Under the pieces are notes generated by a model that was given only the letters and a program-made list of their open reading frames with translations, had not been told where the DNA came from and ran no database searches. Position numbers and translations under genes: made by a program. A stretch of 64,000 nucleotides of DNA from Serripes groenlandicus (lineage: Eukaryota; Mollusca; Bivalvia; Cardiida; Cardiidae), in NCBI GenBank assembly GCA_031761405.1, contig JASEVX010000001.1, positions 44,743,669-44,807,668 of the forward strand. Direction: 5' to 3'. Within the stretch, counting starts at the first letter, position 1. Each line of letters starts with the position of its first letter. Positions 41,001 to 53,000 of this stretch are shown here, piece by piece.

Positions 41001-44000
41001 TGCACAGGTTTACCCAAGCCTTTACTGTTAGCATGTGCAACAAGAACCCAAGTCAACAGACCCGGCTCACAAAGTTTACCTGTTGATCATTTGAAGCATG
41101 TGTTTCTTTAGTTGTATTGGATCCTGCATCTCTGTACTGCTAGTGTCTACGGTCACGGATAATTTACGTGCATTCGATTTTCTGTTAATGAAAACAATTT
41201 ATCTTTCTAAACCCTTTACCACATGCAAATGCATCTTAATGCATCTGCAGTAGAGGACATTTAAAAGCAGTGTGGCAAAATGTCCTCCTTTTGCCACAAC
41301 ATTTCAACTTCAAATTATAATTTCATTTGAAAAGATTTCCTATATTTTTGAACACATGTTTTCAAAGTCAAATGCTGCAGATTGGTTGTAAGTAGGAAAG
41401 GGTTTAACCTTTTGGGCTTTGAAAGCCTCTTTGGAAACAAATAAAACATTTGGTACTTTTGAACGGCACACTTCTAACACTAATCATAAGGCATTTGCGA
41501 CCAGTTGAAGTCTGGATCAGCCAGCACATCTGCACATTCTGATCTGACCCTACAATGTATGCCAATGAGTCATAGACAAGAGGGCCATGATGGCCCTGGA
41601 TCGCTCACCTTAATTATACAATGTACTGCAATGCAAAACACATCAAGACAATTATTCTGAATGCAACCTCCACAGTGTTAACAATACTTTCCTTCATTTG
41701 GCCTAGTGATCTATATTTTTTACCTGATATGACCCATATTCCAACATGGACTAGATATCATCAAGACAACATTCTGATTAAGTTTCAACTTGCTCAAAGT
41801 AAAAATGCGGCCTCCGGAGTTTGAACAATATTTTCCTTTATTGACCTAGTTTCTGATCCAATATGACCCATATTTGAACTTGAACTAGATATCTTTAAGA
41901 CAAACATTCTGACCAAATTTCAAGCTGCTGAAGCAAAAAATGCGGCATCCAAAGTGTAAAAAAGATTTTCTTTCAAGTTGGGTTAGTGACCTAGTTTTTG
42001 ACCCGACATGACCCATATTCGAACTTGGCCTAGATATCATTCAGCTCAATATTCTGAACAAATTTCAAGCCGCTGAAGCAAAACATGCGGCTTTTACAGA
42101 GTTAACGAGATTTTCCCTCAATTTGGCCTGGTGACCTAGTTTCTGACCCAATATGACCCATATTTGAACTTGACCTAGATATATTTAAGACAAACATTCT
42201 GACCAAATTTCAAGCTGCTGCAGCAAAAAATGCGGCATCAAAAGTGTTAACAAGATTTTCTTTCAATTTGACCTAGTGACCTAGTTTTTGACCCGGCATA
42301 ACCCATATTCGAACTTGACCTAGATATTTTTAAGACAAACATTTTGACAAAATTTCAAACTGCTGAAGCAAAAATTGTGGCCTCTGGAGTGTTAACAAGA
42401 TTTTCCTTCAATTTGACCTAGTGACCTACTTTTTGACCCAACGTGACCCATGTTCGAACTTGACCTACATATCATCAAGACAAACATTCTGATAAAGTTT
42501 CAATATGCTCAAGTTGAAAATGTGGCCTCCAGAGTGTTAACAAGATTTTCCTTCAATTCGACCTAGTGACCTAGTTTTTGTCCTCATATCGCCCAGTTTC
42601 GAACTTGTCCAAGATTTTATGGAGATGAACGTTCTGATAAACTTTCATGAAGATTGGATGCAAAATGTAGCCCGTAGAGTGTTAACAAGCTCAAATGTTG
42701 ACGATGGACGATGGACGACGCACGACGGACGGACGCCGGACAAAATGTGATCACAATAGCTCACCTTGCACTTCGTGCATAGGTGAGCTAAAAATGCTGT
42801 AAAACAGTATCAATTTAGATCCTTTAGCATGGACGTGGAGGCAAGTGTTATATCAACATGTTATAATCATGCTGAGGTATAATTTGTTTACAGTCATGGA
42901 AATGGTTCATCAAATTATATCATTTTTGAAATTATAATGATGTTATTGCAAAAGATTGTTCAACAAAATATTAAACGTTATGCAATGTATTGAGGATTTA
43001 TTCTTATTTCATTGCTTTTAAAACATTTACAAAACAAGAAATGTAACCCATTCCCTCATACGGCAATTCTGCAGCAGACGACTTTGAACGTATTTTGTCA
43101 ATACATAGAAAATCTCCATAATTGAATGGATAACCTATGACGAAAAGTAGAAAACATTGTGGCAAAAGGAGAAATTGCACGTTTTGTGCAATTTCTTCTT
43201 TTGTCACTATGTTTTCAAAAAGCCGTCTGCTGTAGAGGCGTCGGAAAGCGTTTATATGAGGGAAAGGGCTAAAGACCTTCTCCCACATGAAGACACAGCA
43301 GACACTTATCGAGCAGACGACTTTGAAATCAGAATGGCAAAGAATGAAATTGCTCATAATGAGCAATGTCTCCATTTGCCACATAGATTTCAATTATATT
43401 CTTCAAATAGCCAATATTTTCTATATTTTGACCTCACGTCTTCGAAGTCCTCTGCTGCAGATCTTTTGTATGTGAGATAGGATTTAATGCCCATCAAGCA
43501 ATGACAGTTTAGCGAGTAAAGAGGACTCCATCAATCAATGGGTTGGCAGTTTGAATCACAGCTCAACCAAATATTCTTTCTGGTGACTGACAAACGTTAT
43601 TGTGACTAGTGTCATTTAAACAATGGGCAAGAATATTCTATAAAGGAAGGATGCCAGTTCCTGAGAATTGGCCTCCCTTTCCCACATACAACAATTCTGC
43701 AGCAAATAAATATGCAAAATCTCTATAAACAAGCAAATTCATGAAATTTATATCCCCCGCTTGCAGGAAATATTGTAGGAAAATGTTGAGGTTAGGTTTA
43801 AACATGTCAGTAGACTTTTTATTGAACATGTATTACAGGGTAAATTAAACGAACTTGGCCTAGGTTGTTACCAAGTTTGTGGCAGTTATTGCACGGAAAC
43901 AGCAAGAAACGACTTTTTTTGTTAAATAAGGGGCCATAACTCCACCGAATAAAGTCCCCCGAAAGTGACGATCGAACTAGGCCTAGCCTTTAAGGCATTT

Positions 44001-47000
44001 AACCTTGTTACCAAGTTTGAAAAAAAAAACGGTTCACATTTATGGCAGTTATTGCACGGAAACAGCAAGAAACGACATTTTTTGTTAAATAAGGGGCCAT
44101 AACTCCACTAAATAAAGTCCACCGAAAGTGACGATCGGACTTGGCCTAGCCCTTAAGGCATTTAACCTTGTAATCAATTTTGAAAAAACAAGAGGCCCAT
44201 GAGGGCCTATGCTCTACTGGTATGGTTCTTTGGTCATTTTCAATCCAGAGCATGTATGTATGGTGAAGATCGGATAGTAAATGGAGGCTCTTTTGTGTTC
44301 ACAAGCTGTATTATAGCAATTTTTACAATTTCATGTGCTATAATCCAGTCTTGGCGGATCTGGCTGGTTTTCAAAAGGAACCAAGCTCTCATCAATATTT
44401 AACTACTATCTAAGTTTGGTGAAGATCAGATAGTAAATAGAGCCTCTATTGTGTTCACATGCTCAATTATAGCAATTTGAACAATTTCAAGGGCCATAAT
44501 CCAGTCTTGCATGGGCGGATCTGGCTTGTTTATGAAAGAAACCGAGCTCTCATGGATATCTAACTACTGTATAAGTTTGGTTGAGATACAATCAAAAGTG
44601 AAGACTGTATCGTGTTAACAAGCTCTTTTATAGCAATTTTGACCATTTCAAGGGCCATAATCCAGTCATGCTTGAGCGGATCTGGCTGGTTTTCGGAAGG
44701 AACCGAGCTCTCATGGATATCTAACAACTGTATAAGTTTGGTTGAGATACAATCAAAAGTGAAGACTGTATCGTGTAAACAAGCTCTTTTATAGCAATTT
44801 TGACCATTTCAAGGGCCATAATCCAGTCATGCATGGGCAGATCTGGCTGGTTTTCGAAAGGAACTGAGCTCTCATGAATATCTAACTACTGTATAAGTTT
44901 GGTTGAGATACAATCAAAAGTGAAGACTGTATCGTGTTAACAAGAAATTGTTTACGGACGGACGGACAACGGACAAATCGCCACGACATAAGCCCTTCTG
45001 GCCTTTGGCCAGTAGAGCTAAAAACGGTTCACATTTGTGGCAGTTATTGCACGGAAACAGCAAGAAACAACATTTTTTGTTAAATAAGGGACCAGAACTC
45101 CACCGAATAAAGTCGCCGAAAGTGACGATCGAACTTGGCCTAGCCCTTAAGGCATTTAACCTTGTTACCAAGTTTGAAAAAAAAAATCACATTTGTGGCA
45201 GTTATTGCACGGAAACAGCAAGAAACAACATTTTTTGTTGAATAAGGGTCCATAACTCCACCGAATAAAGTCCCCCGAAAGTGATGATCAAACTTGGCCT
45301 AGCCCTTAAGGCATTTAACCTTGTTACCAAGTTTGAAAAAAAAACGGTTCACATTTGTGGCAGTTATTGCACGGAAACAGCAAGAAACGACTTTTTTTGT
45401 TAAATAAAGGGCCATAACTCCACCAAATAAAGTCCGCCAAAAGTGACGATCAAACTTGGCCTAGCCCTTAAGGCATTTAACCTTGTTACTAAGTTTGAAA
45501 GAAAACGGTTCACATTTGTGGCAGTTATTGCACGGAAACAGCAAGAAACGACATTTTATGTTAAATAAGGGGCCATAACTCCACCAAATATAGTCTGCCG
45601 AAAATGACGATCGAACTTGGCCTAGCCCTTAAGGCATTTAACCTTGTTACCAAGTTTGAGAAAAAAATATTCACATTTGTGGCAGTTATTGCACGGAAAC
45701 AGCATGAAACGACATTTTGTGTTAAATAAGGGGCCATAACTCCACTAAATAAAGTCCGCCGAAAGTGACGATCGAACTTGGCCTAGCCCTTAAGGCATTT
45801 AACCTTGTTACCAAGTTTGAAAAAAAATGGTTCACATTTGTGGCAGTTATTGCACGGAAACGAAGTGTGACAGACAGACAGACAGACGGACAGACGGACA
45901 AACCGAAATTAATAACCCCCCTTTTTTTCTTCGAAAAAGCGGGGGATAATAAGAAAATTGTTATTTAACGGTATTAAAAACAAAATAGCCCCGCCCCCTG
46001 GCAGTCATGTTTTTTGACCAATCAACCTGGCTTGAAGGAATCTGACAGAGGGTCAACCAAAGGAACATTTCTACCAAATTATTTGAAAATCGGCCCTACA
46101 CTTTCGGAGGAGAAGACTTTTTAAGTTTCACTATAGCCATATAAGGCAAAATAGCCCCGCCCCCTGGCAGTCATGTTTTTTGACCAATCAACATGGCTTG
46201 AAGGAATCAGATAGAGGATCTTCCAAGGAACATTTCTACATAAAAAATAGAAAATTGGCCACACTTTCTAAGGAGAAGATTTTTCAAGTTTTCACTATAG
46301 CCATATAAGGCAAAATAGCCCAGCCCCCTGGCGGCCATGTTTTTGACCAATCAACTTGGCTTGAAGGAATCTGATAGAGGGTCACCAAAGGAACATTTCA
46401 ACAAAATTATTTGAAAATCGGCCTGACACTTTCGGAGTAGAAGACTTTTTAAGTTTTCACTATTTTTTTCCTTTCGGTTGCCATGGATCCAAAATAATTG
46501 AAGGAATTTAGCAGAGGACATTGAGAGAATGTTTCCCATGAAGTTTCATCTGAATTGGCCAAGTGGTTAGGGAGGAGAAGTCGTTTGAAGCAAAAAGTTA
46601 ATGGACATAGTGGAGCTAAAAATTTGTAATTATGAGTAATTTTTCCGTTAGCCACAATATTTTTAAAAGTTGTTTGCTGCAGATGGGCCAAATAGCATGT
46701 CGAAGAATGTTGAAATGACAAGATGTACAATTGTGTAGAGATTTAGATTCATACCTTCTACCAGCGCTGCCCCTATCTTCACTGGGCCTCCTGCTACCAT
46801 CTCCTTCAGTCAAAAGTGGGTGTCGCGCAGTTTGTGTACTCGATCTTCTGGGTGTTCCAACCATAACATTAGCCTGGGATGTCCTACGTTTAACCTGCTC
46901 TTTCATTGAAATGTGACCACTGATGGCAGCTATAAACATATCCTGGAACCAGTCTAGTGAAAACTGGTACATCACATCAATCGTGGACAAATCCGCCAGC

Positions 47001-50000
47001 ACGAAATAAAGCGTGGAACCTCGTGTTGCAACCTTATCATAAAAGAGATACTAATAGTCTTACCAAATATTCAATATAATTTAAGCCTTTCCCAAATGCA
47101 CACAACTTTTACATCTCGGCTACAGATGACTTTCAAAATCATTGCGGGAAAAGGAGAAATTGCTCAAAAACAATTTCTCCTTTTCTCCCAATATTTTCAC
47201 TCGATTTCTTTTCAAAGCAAAAGACTATTTAAATATCATATTGATAAACTGGTATATATGAACTTAGGCTTTTAAACTATTTAATGAAAAAATATCACTT
47301 GCAAATATTCTAAAAATATGGTTTTTCTTTTCCAATATTTCTTTCTGTATCTCCAAAAAGATCAATGTTGCATTAACATTTATGTCGGATGTACATTTTC
47401 ATTACCAACAGATTTCACCAACCAATGATGACCTAAGCAAACAATTTGGATTCAAATCACAAAACGTGGGGCCTGGGAATCAAACTGTTACAGTTCTATT
47501 ACAGCAAAAATTTGGAAAACAAAAATTCAAAAGAGTTACAGATGACTTTATAGTAGAACTAGAATGTAGTGCTCCCCGGAGCACGTGTGTCACCTGCCGG
47601 GTCCTTGTCAGAAATTTTTAATTTTTGACAGAAAAGGGGCAATAACTCAGATATAAAAATATTTGGATTATCTCCCTTTTGTGAACCCATCACACGCATT
47701 GATATAAACATTTGTCAGAAGAACAAAAAAAAAACCTAAGTGCCTACCATGCTACGCAGGTGACACAATAAAAATAACTTCATGTCAAAGAGTTAAATAA
47801 AAGATTGAAATGTAAAACTACACAAGTAAACATACAGGTAAATATCTTTTTCTGGCAAGATTTAAACGTTTTTCAGTTTCCTCTGACTGTGCAATTCTAT
47901 CATAGATCTCGCCAGCCATTCCTTTACTCTGTTGAAGTGTATCCACCAGGTCCTGATCATCCAGAATATGTCCTGAAACACAAAAATACTCAATATGCAG
48001 CTGACAATTTTCCGAAAGCATCTTGGAACAACCAGGAAACTACATTAGCAGTTTGGCCCGTTTTTAATCGCATCTGAGGTCTAATTAAGCACATAAACAT
48101 GCACAGCAAGTTTGGTGAAGATTGGGTAAAACGTGTTGAAGTAAAAGAGTGGAAAAGGCCTACTTGAACAAACTTTGGATAATTCAAGGGCCATATTACA
48201 AAAATGAAATTGTTCAATCTATTTCACCTTTTCCAAAAATTAACAAACCTGCAGCAGACAACATCTAGGCAAAACTATAGAAAACTTTTCCAAAAGGAAA
48301 TGTTATTATTGAAAAGGGTTAAAAATATCATTTCAAAAGGAAAAATTACTCATAATGAGCAATCTTCCCTTTTGCCACAATGTTTTCATCTCAATTGGAA
48401 AAAAAAACCTTTCAAATTTCAGATTGTTTTCCCAGATGTTGTCAAAGTGGTCTGCATCAGATATTTTTGAATATTAGAAAGGGGAGTTACGCATGTCCTT
48501 GAAGCATCTGTTGCAGCAAGTTTTCGAAGAACCTTGACAAAATATTAAATGAATACTCCTAATTTGGTATCTGTATTATAATTATATTTTAAATTTACCA
48601 GACATCGTTCGTCATGTTAAATCTGCATCAAAATACATTCCTATTTTCCTAGATTTAATTAATTCATCAAAACAGACGACCCACATTTAACGGGTAACTA
48701 ATTTAGCCCATTTCCAACATGGACCAAATCTTCAGCAGACAACTTTGAAAACATCAATGTCGAAAATGTGGAAAGTCTCTATTAATTATGGTAAAATCAT
48801 TGAATCAATTTGAAAACATTGTGGCAAATGGGGAAATTGCTCATCAACAGTAATTTCTCTTTTTGCCTTAATGATTTTTTAATTCAACTGCTGCAGATGC
48901 ATCAAAATGCAGGTTTGAAAGAGTAAAATAGTCTTACCTTCAGATTTCTGAAGTAACCCTAAAGATTTATCCTCGAGGTCTCTCAAAAACTGCATATCAT
49001 TTGTGATACTCTCCAGCAGTTCTGATCTTTGAGCTTCTAGCGTTGGTCTTTCCTGAAAACATAGGCCAGAAATTGAGATTCCCTCTATCAAGGCATATGA
49101 GAAATGGACAAATCTTTTTTCATCTTAAGACGCTAAGACTGCCAGATGTACAGCTTAAAATCAAGAACTATGTTATGTTGTCAAACTTTTAGGTTGTATG
49201 GTCAAAATTACATAATTTATAAGTCATATGTCTAGGTGTGATATATCAGACAGTTATCACGCACACATCCCTCTTTGCTTATGTTGGATGAAATTGCAAT
49301 GGTATTAAAGTTGTTTTTACACAATTTTACACCATCATAAATTCATAATCATGATTAAATTAAGAAAATTGATTGATTAATTGATTGGGGTTTAACGCCG
49401 TTTTTAACAATTTCTCAGTTATATCACAGCGGCCAGTTCACCTACTCATGCATTTCCTGGTTTTCTCACACCAGTACTCCACACAACAATCTTCCCAAGC
49501 AACTGGCTGCTTTTCCACATAGACTTAGCCCATTGGTGGAAGACGAATGATGCATGTCGCATTGACTTTTGTCAATCCTCGAAAATAAAGTTGGCCGAGC
49601 CGGGATTCGAACTCACAACCCCTGGATTGACAGCCCGCGTCGATACCGACTGAGCTACCGGGGCTCGGCTAAATTAAGAAAAAATTTGCTAATGTTTTAA
49701 TTTTCTGTTAAGATCATGCTTAAACAGCTTTTCTTAATCCAGTTCCTCATACAGATAGTTTTTGACGTATCTGCAGCAGACAACTTTTGAAAGTATTTTG
49801 GCAATCTCTCATTTTGTCACAATGTTTTCAACTATAATACTTTCAATTAAAGTGATTTCTCAAATTTGTGCTAACATGTTTTAAATGTGGTCTGCTTCAA
49901 ATGTGTTGTATGTGGCTTTCCAACATAAAAGAAAATCTGCATATATGAAGACGGATTGGAAAAAGTAAGACATAACACGGAATTGTCAACACCTACTTGT

Positions 50001-53000
50001 TTAACTACAGCAGACAGAAGCTGCTCCTGCAGACCTTCAAATGTAACAGTAAAATTGATGATGTTGGCCTGTATATACACAGCTGGTAAATAATGAGGGT
50101 TGGACATGGATGTAGTCATGTATAACCTAGAAATAGAAGAGAAAACATGACAATAAAACCAATGCTGTTGGCCTGTTTATACGCAGCTGGTAAATAATGA
50201 GGGTTGGACATGGATGTAGTCATGTATAACCTAAAAATAGAAGAGAAAACATGACAATAAAGGCCTGTTAATACACAGCTAGTACATAACGGGGGTTGAA
50301 CATGGATATAGCCATTATAACCTTGAAATAGAAAAGAAAACATGACAGTTAATCTGATGATGTTGGCCTGTATATACACAGCTGGTAAATAATGGGGGTT
50401 AAACATGGATGTAGTCATGTATAACCTAGAAATAGAAGAGAAAACATGACAGTAAAACCAACGATGTTGGCCTGTATATACACAGCTGGTAAATAATGGG
50501 GGTTGGACATGGATGTAGTCATGTATAACCTAGAAATAGAAGAGAAAACATGACAGTAAAACCAATGCTGTTGGCCTGTTTATACACAGCTGGTAAATAA
50601 TGAGGGTTGGACATGGATGTAGTCATGTATAACCTAGAAATAGAAGAGAAAACATGACAGTAAAACCAATGCTGTTGGCCTGTTTATACACAGCTGGTAA
50701 ATAATGGGAGTTGGACATGGATGTAGTCATGTATAACCTAGAAAATAGAAGAGAAAACATGACAGTAAAACCAATGCTGTTGGCCTGTTTATACACAGCT
50801 GGTAAATAATGAGGGTTGGACATGGATGTAGTCATGTATAACCTTGAAATAGAAGAGAAAACATGACAGTAAATCTGATAATAAAGGCCTGTTAATTGAT
50901 TGATTAGGGTTTAACGCAGTTTTCAACAATTTTTCAGTCATATCACGGCGACCAGTTCATCTACTCATGCGTTTCCTGGTTTTCCCACACCAGTACACCA
51001 CAAAACATACTTTCCAAGCAACTGGCTGCTTTTCCATATAGACTGTTAAACAGCCCATTGGTGAAAGACGAATGACGCATGTCAGTGACTTTTGTCAAAC
51101 GTTGGAAAGAATGTTGGCCGAGCTGGGATTTAAACTCACAACCCCTTGATTGACATCTTGCATCGCTATCGACTGAGCTACCGGTGCTCAGAAAAGGCCT
51201 GTTAATACACAGCTAGTACATAACGGGGGTTGAACATGGATATATAGCCAATTTTAACCTTGAAATAGAAGAGAAAATATGACAGTAAAATTTATGCTGT
51301 TGGCCTGTATATACACAGCTGATAAATAATGAGAGTTGGACATGGATTTAGTAGTGTAGTCATGTATAACCTAGAAATAGAAGAGAAAACATGACGGTAA
51401 AACTGATGATTTTGGCCTGTATATACATATCAAATTCACCTTTTTCCGCAATGTTTTCAACTCTATTCAATTATTTTAACTTCATTTATCTTTTTTTACA
51501 TATTCTTGTCCTGATGGTTTCAAAGTTGTCTGCTCAAGATTGGTTGTATGTTGGAGTGAAATAGACAGAGGAGAAAAGACTTACTATACTGTCAGTGTAA
51601 ATTATAATTGTAGTTAAACGCTTTTCCATTTTGTTGCATTTATGCTTGTACATGTATTGAGCAATTTCCTTTTTTGTCACAATGCTTCCAAAAGTCCTCT
51701 GCTCTAGAGGCATAAAAAGGAGTCATATCGGATTTTCTACCTGATTAAAATCTACAATTAACAACTGAAGAACACTAATGGGAGCTCAAAAAGTATAATC
51801 TAAAGTTGATGAGACTTAAGAAACAAGTTGGAGAGAAACATGGCATTGATTAACTCTTTCCCACATACAACAAATCTGCGGCAGACGACTTTGAAAACTA
51901 AGTGACAAAAACCTGAAAAATCTCCATAAAAGATAGCTTAACCCTTCCCTCATACAACAATTCTGCAGCAGACAACTTTGAACATATTTTGTCAAAAAAT
52001 AGAAAACTCTATAATTGAATGGATAACCTATGACTTAAAGTGGAATACATAGTGGCAAAAGGAGAAATTGCTCGTTTTGAACAAGGGTTAATTGTTAAAT
52101 AAAGTTGAAAACATTGTGGCCAAAGCTGAAATTGCTCATTATGAGTAATTTCACCTTTGGCCACAAGGGTTTTCAAAAGTCGTCTGCTGCTATTGCTTCG
52201 AAATGCGTCTGCAGGTGGGAAAGGGTTAATGACTAATTATAGACATTTTTAAATGATCTGCATCAGACAGTGGCAAGAGAATATATTGCTCACATTTTGA
52301 AATTGCTGCAGCATATTGTTTGTAGAAAAAATTGTGGCTAGACGAGAAATTGCTCATGATGAGAAATATACCATTTTGCCATAATGTTTAATTCTCTATT
52401 TATTAATTATTCTTTCATTTAAAAAGATAGTTTACTAAGATGATTTTAAAGTTGGAAATTAGTTGTAAGAGGGAAACAGACTTTTACACGCCCATTAATA
52501 ATAAAAAAAAACCATGTATTTCTGGCATATTCAGTCATGAACCACTAAGTGCTTTCAATAAAAAAAGGTTGTGTTATTTGTTTTATACCTGCTAAAAGCA
52601 AACTTCAAGTAGAGCCAAGTATCATCTTATCTCTCGTATTATAAAAGAAATAAACTGACGTCAAAGTCAAATTGAACACAACATAGAACCAACAACTCAA
52701 TTTCTAGGATTAGAGACACTTCCTTTGATGCTATTTCTGTCACATATATTTCAAGAAATTGTTTGAAAAGGAGAAATTGTTGCAAAAATAAACTTTAAAA
52801 GATTTTTACACATTTCTCACTCTATCACAAAACTTATCTTTGCCTATTGATGAGCCGTAATTAGGAAAAACATGCTTCAGTTAAATCTTTACCTGATACA
52901 GATGTTACTGTTTCCAACTTTACAGAAATAACAAAAAAAGTTCCCATATGTTTTCAAAGCAGATGTCTGACTGAAACATGTTTCTAAGGCAACCCTTTCC

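Larger units (their letters stand above)
41182..46754. other. Intron between exons 5 and 6
   Basis: TTAA-MITEs at 41212-41405, 43043-43272, 43275-43487 and fragments at 43674-43735 and 46620-46700; AGGTGAGCT copy 3 (41576-42793); a diverged SINE copy at 43490-43640; the 161-bp array with a nested CAAGAGGCCC element (43748-45951); and a 155-bp tandem array (45960-46617). Confidence 0.78.

Noticed and set aside
47382..47621. 79-residue open frame on the plus strand
   Set aside because: No recognisable domain; lies in a dynein intron on the opposite strand and runs into repeat-like sequence.
49600..49669. A tRNA gene on the minus strand
   Set aside because: A-box and B-box are present, but the sequence continues into a SINE body and tail with a target duplication, so it is a SINE head. 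The same applies near 38700-38769 and 57930-57998.
50116..50835. Open frames with repeated [15 protein letters not shown] as a new repeat protein
   Set aside because: They are the half-exon tandem array of dynein exon 2, with intron acceptor sequence translated between units.
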